NCBI GenBank assembly: GCA_018268895.1
Contig: JAFDVP010000012.1
Span: 62,001-126,000 of the forward strand
Reading direction: 5' to 3'
Source: Acidobacteriota bacterium
GTDB taxonomy: Bacteria > Acidobacteriota > Terriglobia > Terriglobales > Acidobacteriaceae
Length of the DNA stretch: 64,000 nucleotides
Part shown: positions 18,388-27,656 of the stretch, piece after piece
How positions within the stretch are numbered: the first letter of the stretch is position 1
Layout: each line of letters begins with the position of its first letter
Position numbers and translations under genes: made by a program
The notes under the pieces: generated by a model
The model's database searches: none
The model's input: only the letters and a program-made list of their open reading frames with translations
Told to the model about the DNA's origin: nothing

Positions 18388-19431
18388 ATGGCTCTTCGCT
18401 CCGGTTTCGTCTCTATCATTGGCCGCCCCAACGCGGGTAAGTCCACGCTGCTTAACGCCCTGCTCGGCCAAAAACTTGCCATCGTCACCCACAAACCGCA
18501 GACGACGCGCACGCGCATCCACGGTGTGCTCGAGGTTCCGCCGCGCAAGAAGACGAAGACCGACCCCGGCCGCTCCGCCGCACAGGTCGTGCTGGTGGAC
18601 ACGCCCGGCGTGCACAAACCCACGTCGCAGCTCGACCGCCGCATGATGCAGGAGGTGCATGACGCCCTTGAATCGCGCGACCTCGTGCTCTTCATCGTCG
18701 ACGCCACGCATCGGCTGGCGCGCGAGGGGGACGCCGAAAATAAATCTCCCGCCGCGGCAAAGCGCAAGCTCTCCGCTGGCGAAGACGACTTCGCGCTGTC
18801 GCTGGTGAAGAAGCTCAACTGCCCGGTCATCCTCGTGCTCAACAAAATTGACGCCGTCCCAAAGGCCGACCTTTTGCCGCTGATCGCGCACTGGAGCAGC
18901 CTGCACAGCTTCGCCGAGGTCATTCCCATCTCTGCTCGTAAAAAGCAAGGGCTTGAGCTGCTGCTCGATAAGGTTGTCGGACAGTTGAAGGAGGGCCAGC
19001 GCTACTTTCCCAAACATCAGCTCACCGATCAACCGGAGCGCTTTCTCGTCGCAGAGATTATCCGCGAGAAGATCCTTCTGCTCACCGGCGAAGAGGTACC
19101 CTACGCCACCGCCGTCGTCATCGAAAAATATGAAGAGCCTGCATCGTTGAAGAAGACTCGCGACGGCAAGCTGCCCGTGACGAAGATCGCCGCCGCGATC
19201 TACTGCGAACGCGCCGGACAGAAGGCCATCCTGATCGGCAAGAGCGGCGAGATGCTCAAGCGCATCGGCACGGCCGCGCGCAAGGAGATCGAATCTCTGC
19301 TCGGCACGCGCGTCTTTCTCGAGCTCTTCGTCAAGGTGCACGAAGACTGGCGAAGCTCACACAGCTTTGTCGAAGATCTGGACTGGCGGCGACAGCTTGA
19401 AGAGATCGCGTCCAGACAGTCGGACGAATAA
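18388..19431 (+). CDS. era: GTPase Era, ribosome assembly factor
   Basis: 347 residues. The GTPase motifs are G1 GRPNAGKST (13-21), G2 KPQTTR, G3 DTPG and G4 NKID, followed by the SARKKQG region and a C-terminal KH domain (KAILIGKSGEMLKRIGTAARKEIE). Era binds the 3' end of 16S rRNA during 30S maturation. The protein is about 45 residues longer than E. coli Era because of basic insertions after G2 (PPRKKTKTDPGRS) and after LFIVDATH (about 110-133). A CATAAT box close to the ATG suggests a short leader. A terminator follows the gene. Confidence 0.95.
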   Translation: MALRSGFVSIIGRPNAGKSTLLNALLGQKLAIVTHKPQTTRTRIHGVLEVPPRKKTKTDPGRSAAQVVLVDTPGVHKPTSQLDRRMMQEVHDALESRDLVLFIVDATHRLAREGDAENKSPAAAKRKLSAGEDDFALSLVKKLNCPVILVLNKIDAVPKADLLPLIAHWSSLHSFAEVIPISARKKQGLELLLDKVVGQLKEGQRYFPKHQLTDQPERFLVAEIIREKILLLTGEEVPYATAVVIEKYEEPASLKKTRDGKLPVTKIAAAIYCERAGQKAILIGKSGEMLKRIGTAARKEIESLLGTRVFLELFVKVHEDWRSSHSFVEDLDWRRQLEEIASRQSDE

Positions 19432-19466
19432 CCGGTTATTGGCACCCGTTTTCTTCGTCATGCTTT

Positions 19467-19497
19467 AATGGCTTGCAATTGCAAATCGCCATTTTTT
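19467..19497 (+). terminator. Rho-independent terminator after era
   Basis: AATGGC at 19467-19472 pairs with GCCATT at 19488-19493, around the self-complementary TTGCAATTGCAA, and is followed by a T run to 19497. It lies before the start chosen for the next gene. Confidence 0.7.
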
Positions 19498-19523
19498 CGA
19501 AACAAATCATGGGAGCGACCGCA

Positions 19524-20489
19524 TTGAATACCAACCATCTGACACAGACCAGCCGCCGTACCTTTCTCCGCACCTCGGCGATGGCTGCCGGGGCCCTTGC
19601 ATTGGATTCATCCAGTTATGCCGAGCCCACCGCGACCGCGGCAAAGCACAAGCCAATGGCGATGGGTCTGCTGATCAAGCCATCACCTTCGCCTGAAGCG
19701 GCGATTGCCGTCGTCAAGAAGCTCGGCATTCCGACCTGCTTCCTCTCGCTCGATGCCTACATCGGCAAGTACACCCCGGCGCTCGCGAAACAGATGCGCG
19801 ATGCACTCGACAAGTACCAGATCGTCGCGACGACGGCAGAAGTCGTTCGTCCCGAGCCGCTCAAATGGAACTTCGTCGAAGGTCCGTCGACGATCGGCAT
19901 TGTTCCACGCGCCTATCGTGCCGCCCGCATGGATGCGCTGAAGCAGACCTCGGACTTCGCCAAGCTGCTCGGCATCGGCCAGATACAGACGCACTGTGGC
20001 TTCATTCCCGAAGACCCCAAAGACGCGCTCTACGAAGAGACGGTACTTGCCATACGCCAGCTCGCCGAGCACTGCGCCGGCAACGGCCAGAGCTTCCTGA
20101 TGGAGACGGGTCAGGAGACGCCGACGACCATGCTGCGCGTTATCAAGGACGTCGACCAGCCGTCGCTGGGCGTGGGCCTCGACACCGCCAACCTGATTCT
20201 TTACGGCAAGGCAAACCCCGTCGACGCCATCAAAATTCTTGGCCCTTATGTTCGCGCCATGCACGCGAAGGACGGCATGTGGCCGACGAATCCCTATGAG
20301 CTTGGCAAAGAGGTTCTGATCGGCAAGGGCGAGGTCGATTTCGCAAAGGTGCTTAGCGGCCTGCACGCCGTGGGATATAAGGGAGCCGTCACCATCGAGC
20401 GCGAGACCTCAGGTCCGCAACAGATCGAAGATGTCCGCCAGGAGAAGGTCTATCTCGAAAACATTCTGGCGAAGATCGTCACCGCCTAA
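19524..20489 (+). CDS. Tat-exported sugar phosphate isomerase/epimerase-like TIM-barrel protein
   Basis: 321 residues from a TTG at 19524 with GGGAG eight bases upstream; an ATG at 19509 is the alternative. A twin-arginine signal is visible (SRRTFLRTSAMAAGALAL). The rest is an AP-endonuclease-2/xylose-isomerase-like TIM barrel with metal-site type segments: METGQET, GVGLDTANL, RAMHAKDGMW, GKGEVDF and TIERE. Such proteins isomerise or epimerise sugars or keto-sugars. The next gene, 36 bases on, is a Tat-exported Gfo/Idh oxidoreductase, so the pair likely acts on one periplasmic sugar substrate. Confidence 0.78.
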   Translation: MNTNHLTQTSRRTFLRTSAMAAGALALDSSSYAEPTATAAKHKPMAMGLLIKPSPSPEAAIAVVKKLGIPTCFLSLDAYIGKYTPALAKQMRDALDKYQIVATTAEVVRPEPLKWNFVEGPSTIGIVPRAYRAARMDALKQTSDFAKLLGIGQIQTHCGFIPEDPKDALYEETVLAIRQLAEHCAGNGQSFLMETGQETPTTMLRVIKDVDQPSLGVGLDTANLILYGKANPVDAIKILGPYVRAMHAKDGMWPTNPYELGKEVLIGKGEVDFAKVLSGLHAVGYKGAVTIERETSGPQQIEDVRQEKVYLENILAKIVTA

Positions 20490-20525
20490 CGCCTTATGCA
20501 ACCTATTTAGCAAGGGAGAAGCATC

Positions 20526-21788
20526 ATGGATCGTCGCAGTTTTGTGCAGGGAGCCGCCGGGGCGGTTGGGCTCATGTTCGTCAAGCCAGAGACAGCCTTT
20601 GGGTATGCCGCGAACTCTCGCGTGCGCTGGGGGCTGCTGGGCTGCGGCCGTCGCGGCAGCGCTGTCGCTACATCGTTTGCAAAGAACGCCGGGGTGGAGA
20701 TCACCGCGCTCGCCGACATCTTCCCCGACCAGCTTGCCAAGGGCAAGAAACGCTTCGATGCGATCAACGCTTCGCTCGGGCTCTCTCCCATCGACGCGAC
20801 GCGCATGTTCCACGGGCCCGATGCTTATAAAGCGATCGCCGCATGTGCCGAGGTCGACGCGGTGCAGATCTCGACGCCTCCCTTCTTCCACGTGGAGCAT
20901 CTCGACGGTATTGTCTCCGCCAGGAAACACGCTTATTGCGAAAAACCTGTTGGCGTCGATATTCCGCAGACGCGACGCGCGCTTGAGATTGGAAAGAAAC
21001 ATGACGGCAAGGTGAGCATGGCCGTTGGCTTCCAGATCCGTTCCGCGCCGCCGTTCGTCGAGCTTGTGCGCCGTATTCACGAAGGGCAGATCGGCCAGAT
21101 GGCGCAAATCGCCGCCTACTACAACGCTCCTCCCGCAGCATCGTACAACGGGCCAGTCAAATCGCAGGACGAGTTCCGCCTGCGCAACTGGCTGCATTAC
21201 CGCAACCTCTCCGGCGACATCCTGCTCGAACAGAACATCCACGTCATCGATGTCTGCAACTGGGTGATGCAGACGCACCCGGTAAGCGCATACGCGAAGG
21301 CCAGCCGCAAGGTGATGAAGGTCGACGGCGACATCAACGACAACTATGAGGTCATCTTCACCTATCCCGGCGATGTCCAGATGAGCTTCACCTCGACGCA
21401 GTTCAACAAGAACAACTTCTTCGATGTCTCCGAGCACTTCTTCGGCAGCGAGGGTCTGGCCGAAGCTCCTTACAGTGGCGCGCTGCGCATCGTCGGCGAC
21501 AAGCCCTGGACATGGGCAGGCAGCGACACCGCCACCAAGGGTCAGTTCGCGGCCAACGGCGACTTCAACGACAATCTCGCGCAGGCCGATCCGATGAAGG
21601 ACAAGGGCTTTATCGAGAGCATCACCAGTGGAAGGTTCCACAACCAGATCGAGGCCGGCGTCCAGACCGCGCGGAGCTGCATCATGGGACGCAAGTCTGC
21701 CGAACTCGGCCGCACCGTAACCTGGCAGGAGATCGAAGCCGACAACGAAGAGTACAAACTGGGCATGAACCTCGCGCAGTTTGCCTGA
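20526..21788 (+). CDS. Tat-exported Gfo/Idh/MocA-family oxidoreductase
   Basis: 420 residues. The ATG has GGGAG upstream. A twin-arginine leader (MDRRSFVQGAAGAVG) precedes a Rossmann domain (RVRWGLLGCGRRGSAV) and the family's CEKPVGVD lysine motif, then the C-terminal alpha/beta dimer domain (GDILLEQNIHVIDVCNW). These enzymes oxidise or reduce sugars with tightly bound NAD(P), which explains folding before Tat export. Together with the TIM-barrel partner just upstream it suggests a periplasmic oxidation/isomerisation step; the substrate is unknown. Confidence 0.86.
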   Translation: MDRRSFVQGAAGAVGLMFVKPETAFGYAANSRVRWGLLGCGRRGSAVATSFAKNAGVEITALADIFPDQLAKGKKRFDAINASLGLSPIDATRMFHGPDAYKAIAACAEVDAVQISTPPFFHVEHLDGIVSARKHAYCEKPVGVDIPQTRRALEIGKKHDGKVSMAVGFQIRSAPPFVELVRRIHEGQIGQMAQIAAYYNAPPAASYNGPVKSQDEFRLRNWLHYRNLSGDILLEQNIHVIDVCNWVMQTHPVSAYAKASRKVMKVDGDINDNYEVIFTYPGDVQMSFTSTQFNKNNFFDVSEHFFGSEGLAEAPYSGALRIVGDKPWTWAGSDTATKGQFAANGDFNDNLAQADPMKDKGFIESITSGRFHNQIEAGVQTARSCIMGRKSAELGRTVTWQEIEADNEEYKLGMNLAQFA

Positions 21789-21807
21789 TCTTGCGCGAAC
21801 AAAGAAA

Positions 21808-21837
21808 ACAGCCGGCAGATTACTCTGCCGGCTGTTC
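21808..21837. terminator. Bidirectional terminator between the oxidoreductase and uppP
   Basis: A perfect 13-bp inverted repeat (AACAGCCGGCAGA, loop TTAC, TCTGCCGGCTGTT) between converging genes. Confidence 0.85.
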
Positions 21838-21853
21838 CTGTTAACGAAGCGAT

Positions 21854-22759
21854 TTAGTAGCCGAGGTGGTGCAGGTAGAACACAACCGCCGAGGCGAGCA
21901 GACAATAGACGCCGAACAGGTACCAGCGGCCCTGCTCAAGCCACGCGCTGAGCCACCGCAGCGCAATCAGACCTGCCAGGAAGGCGAACACTGCGCCCAG
22001 CACACTGACCGCTACACTGCCGACCAGATCGATCGGAGCGCCCGCAGCCGCGGCTTCGTGCGAAGCCTTGAGCAGCCGCAGCGCCTCGCGCGCGACGACA
22101 GGCGGCGTCAGGATCACCGCCAGCGCAAAGCTGAATCGCTCCGCCCTGTCCTTGCTCGCGCCCGTCAGAATACCGGTGGAGATGGTCGCGCCTGAACGCG
22201 AGAATCCGCGGAACGGCAGGCACAGGCCCTGGATCGCGCCGATCCAGCCGGCCTGCCGCATAGTGACGCTGTTGCCGTAAGCCTGTGGCTGTTCCGAGCT
22301 GCTCTTTTCACGCAGCCCGGCAATGACAATCAGGATGCCTGCCGCGAGCAGCGCCGGGGCAATCAGGTCGAGGCGCCCGAAGAGGTCTTCAATCTCGGCC
22401 TTGGGCAGGCCGTGAAACATCGTCTTCTCGATGATCTCTTTGATGATGACGCCGATCACGCCCGTCAGCAGCGTTGCCCAGATCGCGCGAACGGCGAAGC
22501 GCTTGAAGGCGTCGGCGCTCGAAAAGAATGTCCTCTTCCACTGCTTCCAGAAGTAGGCGATTACGGCGAACATCGTGCCGGTGTGCAGCATTACCAGCAA
22601 AAGCGTCATGCGCGGATCGGAGGGGTCGAGGCCGCCATAGTGTTTTTGCAGAATTTTTTCCGCGACGATAACGTGGGCCGAGCTCGAAACTGGCAGCAGC
22701 TCCGCGAGACCCTGCACGATGGCAAGCAAAATGACCTGAAAGATCGGCATAGTTTCCAT
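21854..22759 (-). CDS. uppP: Undecaprenyl-diphosphatase UppP (BacA)
   Basis: 301 residues, about eight membrane helices. Family active-site motifs are present: QGLAELLPVSSSAH near the N terminus, and the second motif LPFRGFSRSGATISTGILTG. The enzyme dephosphorylates C55-PP to recycle the lipid carrier for peptidoglycan and other polymers, and gives bacitracin tolerance. A slightly shorter start (ATG at 22750, MPIFQV) has a GGAAA just before it and is equally possible. It ends at a shared terminator. Confidence 0.93.
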   Translation of the reverse strand: METMPIFQVILLAIVQGLAELLPVSSSAHVIVAEKILQKHYGGLDPSDPRMTLLLVMLHTGTMFAVIAYFWKQWKRTFFSSADAFKRFAVRAIWATLLTGVIGVIIKEIIEKTMFHGLPKAEIEDLFGRLDLIAPALLAAGILIVIAGLREKSSSEQPQAYGNSVTMRQAGWIGAIQGLCLPFRGFSRSGATISTGILTGASKDRAERFSFALAVILTPPVVAREALRLLKASHEAAAAGAPIDLVGSVAVSVLGAVFAFLAGLIALRWLSAWLEQGRWYLFGVYCLLASAVVFYLHHLGY

Positions 22760-22792
22760 GCTACATGCTGATTCCTGAAGGTAACGTGAAGA

Positions 22793-23254
22793 TCAGTAGA
22801 GTGTCTTTTCAAATACCGCCGAGGTCTTGATCTGCGTATATCCCTCGCGCAAGTAGAAGCGGTGCGCACGCTCGCGTGTCATGCGCGAGGTGACTCGAAT
22901 CACATCGGCTCCCTGACGCCTGCTCCACGCCTCCACCTCCGCGCACAGACGGGCACCGACCCCAAGCGACCGCACCCCGTCCTTCACGACAAACCCGGTA
23001 ATCAGCGCATGAGGAGGCGTTTGCAGATGGTATGCCACCTCTGCTTCGATCCATCCCACCACTTCGCCATTGAGACATGCCACCAGCGCCGCATGTCCCG
23101 TGCGCAGCGGAAGTACCTGCCGCAGCCTCTGCTCCATCTCGACGGCAGATGTCTCGTACCCCAGTTGCCCGCTGAGCCCGGCTACAACCGCAGCATCGGC
23201 AACAGTTATCTCGCGCACAGTAAGCGCGCCCTTCTCAGTCGCGGTCGTTGCCAT
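22793..23254 (-). CDS. GNAT-family N-acetyltransferase
   Basis: 153 residues from an ATG at 23254 (AGGGG upstream); the longer frame would run further into the neighbouring gene. The acetyl-CoA binding signature GVRSLGVGARLCAEVEAW (the Q/RxxGxG/A motif) and the following strand and helix (VIRVTSRMTRERAHRFYLREGY) are typical GNAT features. The acceptor is unknown. The gene overlaps the end of the upstream gene by 20 bases, so both are probably on one transcript. Confidence 0.82.
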   Translation of the reverse strand: MATTATEKGALTVREITVADAAVVAGLSGQLGYETSAVEMEQRLRQVLPLRTGHAALVACLNGEVVGWIEAEVAYHLQTPPHALITGFVVKDGVRSLGVGARLCAEVEAWSRRQGADVIRVTSRMTRERAHRFYLREGYTQIKTSAVFEKTLY

Positions 23255-24242
23255 AGATTGCAATCCCCTGCTGAACTTTATACGCAATGCTTGCCGCACG
23301 CGCCGTGTAGTCCGACTGTGGATACTTCGCCTTCATCTGCTCGGCCAGCGCCTGCGTTTTGGCAGCTGCTGCCTCTGCCTTCTTGCGGCTGTCTTCCACC
23401 GTGTACATCGTCACCGTCACACCGGTTCGGTACGTCGCGTTGTAGAGCGCCTGCGGTGCGCGCGGGCTGTCGGGATACTGCGCCGCATATTTCTCGTAGT
23501 AGCCGGCCTCCTGCTCCGGGCACTTGGGAAGCCCCTGCCAGTCGCCGCAGAGTTTGACGTCGATCAGGTCGTAAGCAGCCATGGCCGCGTACTTTGTGCC
23601 TGGGAAGTTCTTGATCACCTTCTTCATCTCACCATCGAAGATGCGCGGCCGCAGCACAGGGTCCTGCTCCTTCGCCGAAGGCAGCGAGCTGATATCGGCC
23701 TTCGCGAGTTGCCAGCGAATGTCAGCCGAGCGCCATGCAGCCTCGGGCGCAAGCGAAGACTGCGGGAAGTACTCTGCCACGCGCCGGTAGAGCAGGTGCG
23801 CCGCCATGGCAGCGCCCTTCGGCGCGTTGGGACGCGAGGCCGCATCCTCAAGGTTCGCCGCTGCGCCGTACAGTATTTGATCGCCGCCGGGAGTCGCCGC
23901 CGTGACCACACCCTTGTCGCGTATCCACCCCGACGCCGGTTGCGGGGCCGACTCGTCGCCAAACTCCGGCTTATCTTCCTGGTCGTCTTCAACGTCGGTG
24001 TTAGCGAAGACCTTCAGCCACGGCGCGCTACGCTCCACAATTACAACCTCGTGCCCCGGCGTCACCAGCGATACCTTCTGCGACTCCGGGTCCGCGCCGA
24101 CGTAGACAACCGCTTCGTGCAGCACCGTCGCCCGTGCTGCGCGGTCGTAGCCTGCATTGTTCTTTGCCTTCTGCGCCCAGGCGACCGTACACGACATCAC
24201 CAGGACCGCACAACCAAACCTTCGCAACCGATCGATTCGCAT
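23235..24242 (-). CDS. Exported SH3-like/tetratricopeptide-like protein of unknown function
   Basis: 335 residues with a Sec signal peptide (cleavage after CTVAWA). The N-terminal part (about 35-110) has the strand pattern of a bacterial SH3 domain (TVLHEAVVYVGADPESQKVSLVTPGHEVVIVE). The C-terminal part has helix pairs with spaced Tyr/Pro/Ala characteristic of TPR/BamD-like repeats: AEYFPQSSLAPEAAW, KNFPGTKYAAMAAY, AAQYPDSPRAPQALY and KAKYPQSDYTARAA. Such proteins act as periplasmic scaffolds. No specific partner is implied by the neighbours. Confidence 0.7.
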   Translation of the reverse strand: MRIDRLRRFGCAVLVMSCTVAWAQKAKNNAGYDRAARATVLHEAVVYVGADPESQKVSLVTPGHEVVIVERSAPWLKVFANTDVEDDQEDKPEFGDESAPQPASGWIRDKGVVTAATPGGDQILYGAAANLEDAASRPNAPKGAAMAAHLLYRRVAEYFPQSSLAPEAAWRSADIRWQLAKADISSLPSAKEQDPVLRPRIFDGEMKKVIKNFPGTKYAAMAAYDLIDVKLCGDWQGLPKCPEQEAGYYEKYAAQYPDSPRAPQALYNATYRTGVTVTMYTVEDSRKKAEAAAAKTQALAEQMKAKYPQSDYTARAASIAYKVQQGIAIYGNDRD

Positions 24243-24289
24243 AGACGAGATATTAGACGTGCCGGGCCGATACAGCGAGAGCAGCGGGT

Positions 24290-25321
24290 TCAGGCAGGCT
24301 GTTCCGCTGCCAGTTCCGCCTCAAGACGCTCACGCAGAGCAGGCTCCAGATTGCCGCCGCTCAGAATAACCGCGACTTTGCTGGCCCTGGGTAGCTCATA
24401 AGCATGGAACAGCGCCGCCGCCAGCGTCACCGCGCCGCTAGGCTCGGCCACCAGCTTCGTCGCCGCCAGAACCATGCGCAACGCGGCCAGTATCTCGTCC
24501 TCCGCCACCGTCACAATGCCGTCGACGTACTTCAGCACATGCGCGAAGTTCAGCCCTCCCATGCTCTGCGTACGCAGGCCGTCGCCGATGGTGCGCGTCG
24601 TCTTCTCCGCCGGCCATTCCACCAGCGCCTTCGCATAGAAACTCTCCTTCGCGTCTGCCGCCAGCTCCGGCTCGACGCCCCACACCTGAACGCTGGGCTT
24701 CGCCAGGCCATGGTCAACCGCCAGCTTTACCCCCGTGGCAACTCCGCTCAACAGGCCTCCGCCGCTCACTGGCGACAGGATGAGATCGACGTCGGGAAGC
24801 TGCTCGACAATCTCCAGCCCGCAGGTGGCCTGCCCAGCGACAATCTCTCGCGCATCGTAGGGCGGAATCATGGCATAGCCATGCTTTGCTACAAGCTCTT
24901 CAGCCTTGAGCCTGCGCTCTGACGATGCAGGGCCCACCTCGACGATCTCCGCACCCAGTGCGCGCGTCGCGGCCTTCTTCACCTCGGGCGCATTCGACGG
25001 CATCACGATCACCGCCTTCGCTCCGAGAGCGCGAGCCGCATAGGCCACGCCTTGCGCATGGTTGCCGCTGGAGTACGTAATCACTCCGCGCTTCAACGCA
25101 TCCGGAGAAAGCTGCGAGACCATGTTGTAGGCCCCGCGCAGCTTGAAGCTGCCGATCGGCTGCTCGTTCTCGGCCTTGATGTACAGGTCGAACGCAGGCT
25201 CGGCAATCTTCGCGATGCGAAGCCTTGCGCGCTCCACGCGATAGAGCGGTGTGCGCACAGCCACGTCTGCAATGCGTTGTTGTGCGGCCTTGATTTCGTC
25301 AAAGTTTACGAATTCGCTCAT
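24290..25321 (-). CDS. Threonine dehydratase / serine racemase-like PLP enzyme
   Basis: 343 residues, fold-type II PLP enzyme. The Schiff-base lysine is Lys60 in PIGSFKLRGA, the substrate loop is SSGNHAQG, and the phosphate-binding loop is SGGGLLSG. There is no C-terminal ACT domain, so it is of the catabolic TdcB/serine-racemase length rather than regulated IlvA. It deaminates threonine or serine to 2-oxobutyrate or pyruvate; a threo-3-hydroxyaspartate lyase or serine racemase is possible from sequence alone. It lies between unrelated genes on the minus strand. Confidence 0.85.
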   Translation of the reverse strand: MSEFVNFDEIKAAQQRIADVAVRTPLYRVERARLRIAKIAEPAFDLYIKAENEQPIGSFKLRGAYNMVSQLSPDALKRGVITYSSGNHAQGVAYAARALGAKAVIVMPSNAPEVKKAATRALGAEIVEVGPASSERRLKAEELVAKHGYAMIPPYDAREIVAGQATCGLEIVEQLPDVDLILSPVSGGGLLSGVATGVKLAVDHGLAKPSVQVWGVEPELAADAKESFYAKALVEWPAEKTTRTIGDGLRTQSMGGLNFAHVLKYVDGIVTVAEDEILAALRMVLAATKLVAEPSGAVTLAAALFHAYELPRASKVAVILSGGNLEPALRERLEAELAAEQPA

Positions 25322-25364
25322 GGGCTCCCCGCAACTCCATCATAAATGCGGCGCGGAAGACATC

Positions 25365-27656
25365 TCAGAAGACCCTTCCCAACCCGAAGAACCACTTGCG
25401 GTGGTCGCTGTCGCCGATGCTGATGCCGCCATAAACTGGCCCGATCCACGTCTTGATAACGCCGAATGCGGCCACGTCGTTTGGCCGCTTTGGCGTTTGC
25501 GCATTGCCGCCGTACATCTTTCCAGTCTCGTACATGCCGCCAACATAGATCGCATCGGCGAACACGGGATTCAACTGCGCCAGCCTCTGCAAGTAGCCGG
25601 CCTGGCCGAGATAGTAGTCCGTGCCCAGGAGTTCGTTGCGTCCGTAGGCCGCCAGCCGTAACGGCCCACCCAGCGCCAGACCCGCCAGGCCGAGGTTGGT
25701 TGCTCCAAAGCTGGTGCCGCCCTGCGCCGTGCCGAATAGAATCCCTCGCTCGCCGATCGGGAAGAAGTGCTCCAGACGACCGCTCATCTGCGAATAGCCG
25801 CCAACACCCGCAGGCTGCGATGTGTAGTAGTTGTAAGTCGCCGATGCGAGGCTTCCGCTCGATGGGACCAGCATGTCATTCTGGCCCAAGTATTGAAATC
25901 TCACCTTCGTGACGAAGGGCACGATGCTGAACTCGTTCCCAAGGGCAGTGCCGATCGTCCGGTGCTCGCTGAACCACTGAACGTCTTCGCCCAATCGGAG
26001 CTCGGTCTTCGCGTTGAACATATAACCCAGGTCGACGCCGAGCCCGTTACGGCGCTCCTTGTACTGGTCCAACTGCTCGCTGCCCTGATAGTACGGGTTG
26101 ATCTGGTGCGTGATGTAGGCGTGCGGCGCGACAAAGGCCTTCGACCCCGGCTTGACCGGCTTGAACAATTCTCCGCTCAGCCCGGCCGGCTGTCCCAGGG
26201 CGCCATCCACGCGCAGCTCCGAGCCGGGCCCCAGAACATTGAAGAATGTTGCGCGTACCCCGGCGCCAAGTTGAACGTCGTTGGAATCGTTCGCGAGGAT
26301 CGTCAACCCGGCGTTCATGAACGGCGGACCGTAGTCCTTCGTGAGCGCCCGCACCAGCAGCCCCTTCTTTCCGTTTCGCTCGACGATGTTGTAGTTGATC
26401 GTTGAGTAGAGACCCGTCCCCTGAAGATCGGCGATGCTCTGTTCGATCTTCTCCGGATCTACCGGATGGCCGACATACTTCTCGAAACGCGCATCGACCT
26501 CCTTCTGCTGCACCCCGGTAAGGCCGAGGATCTCGATGAACTGCGGTTGCGGCACCATGGTTCGCCGCCGCGCCTGCCGCTCGGCAACGTAAGCCGCCCA
26601 ATCGGCGTCGTTCAACGCATACTTTTCGAGAGCGGCGGCCTCAAGCTCCGCAGCCTGCTCTCCCTTCGGGATGATCTCATTGCTCTTGGCAAATTCAAGC
26701 GCGCCGAACTTGCTCACATCCGACGAGATCACGATGTCCGAGTTCTTCAGGCTGTTGATCTCGTTCGCCGCCACCATGATCGAAACGTTGCGGCCGGCAA
26801 CGCCGACGAGCGAATTGAGAGAGCCCGGAGCAGGCGGCCCCACGTTCAGATACGACGAGATAATCACCTCGCCGCCCATCGACCGTGCAACATCGACCGG
26901 AAGGTTGTCCACGGCCGCGCCATCGGAGTACAGATCGTTGCCCACGCGAACCGGCGCAAACACTCCCGGGATCGACATCGTCGAGCGCAGCGCGCGCGGC
27001 AGTGAGCCGTCCTCGAAGACGTGCGCCTGCCCCGTGTTCAATTCTGTGGCAACGCAGCGAAACGGGATCGGAAGGTCGTCGAAACTCTTCAGGTCCCAGT
27101 ACGGCAGCATCGTGCGGTCGAACAGAAGATTCACCGCGGCGCCGGAGTTGAGGCCACTTGGCAGGCTGAACCCTTTCTTCAGCCCAAACTCGATGCGGTT
27201 GGGAAACACCAGCTTGTCTTCCTTGCGGCGATAGCTCAGCGCCTGAAAAGGCACCTGGCCGCTCAGCACAGTGGCCCAGTCAATGTTCCGCACAAATTCA
27301 TCGATCTCGTCCGGACTCAGGCCCGAAGCATACAAACCGCCAACCAGCCCTCCCATGCTTGTTCCCGAGATGTAATCGACAGGAATATGGTGCTGCTCCA
27401 TCCACCGGATCACGCCGATATGCGCCAGCCCCAGCGCGCCGCCGCCCTCAAACACCAGCCCAATCTTCTTCCGGTCCCCGGCAACCCGGGGCGGAGGAAC
27501 CGCATGCGGGGATACAGCAGTCGCTATCGACTGAGTCTGCTGCACGGATCGAGACGGCTGCGCGACGGCGTTGGCACCCAGCATAGGGAATGCGATTGCC
27601 AAACCCAAAACCACCTTTTGCCGAAGAAGGAAACCTGACATACGCTCAATACTCAT
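25365..27656 (-). CDS. Patatin-like phospholipase fused to an Omp85/BamA-type barrel
   Basis: 763 residues with a signal peptide (about 1-32). The patatin domain (about 62-330) has the oxyanion loop GGGALGLAH, nucleophile Ser100 in GTSMGG and catalytic Asp245 in SDGAAVD, so the Ser-Asp dyad is intact. A POTRA-like domain follows (about 365-440, ILGLTGVQQKEVDARF onward), then a surface-antigen/BamA-type barrel ending GLGRVF with a terminal Phe. This is the layout of type Vd secreted phospholipases such as PlpD: the barrel carries the lipase across or anchors it at the outer membrane. An ATG at 27641 is an alternative start. Confidence 0.9.
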   Translation of the reverse strand: MSIERMSGFLLRQKVVLGLAIAFPMLGANAVAQPSRSVQQTQSIATAVSPHAVPPPRVAGDRKKIGLVFEGGGALGLAHIGVIRWMEQHHIPVDYISGTSMGGLVGGLYASGLSPDEIDEFVRNIDWATVLSGQVPFQALSYRRKEDKLVFPNRIEFGLKKGFSLPSGLNSGAAVNLLFDRTMLPYWDLKSFDDLPIPFRCVATELNTGQAHVFEDGSLPRALRSTMSIPGVFAPVRVGNDLYSDGAAVDNLPVDVARSMGGEVIISSYLNVGPPAPGSLNSLVGVAGRNVSIMVAANEINSLKNSDIVISSDVSKFGALEFAKSNEIIPKGEQAAELEAAALEKYALNDADWAAYVAERQARRRTMVPQPQFIEILGLTGVQQKEVDARFEKYVGHPVDPEKIEQSIADLQGTGLYSTINYNIVERNGKKGLLVRALTKDYGPPFMNAGLTILANDSNDVQLGAGVRATFFNVLGPGSELRVDGALGQPAGLSGELFKPVKPGSKAFVAPHAYITHQINPYYQGSEQLDQYKERRNGLGVDLGYMFNAKTELRLGEDVQWFSEHRTIGTALGNEFSIVPFVTKVRFQYLGQNDMLVPSSGSLASATYNYYTSQPAGVGGYSQMSGRLEHFFPIGERGILFGTAQGGTSFGATNLGLAGLALGGPLRLAAYGRNELLGTDYYLGQAGYLQRLAQLNPVFADAIYVGGMYETGKMYGGNAQTPKRPNDVAAFGVIKTWIGPVYGGISIGDSDHRKWFFGLGRVF

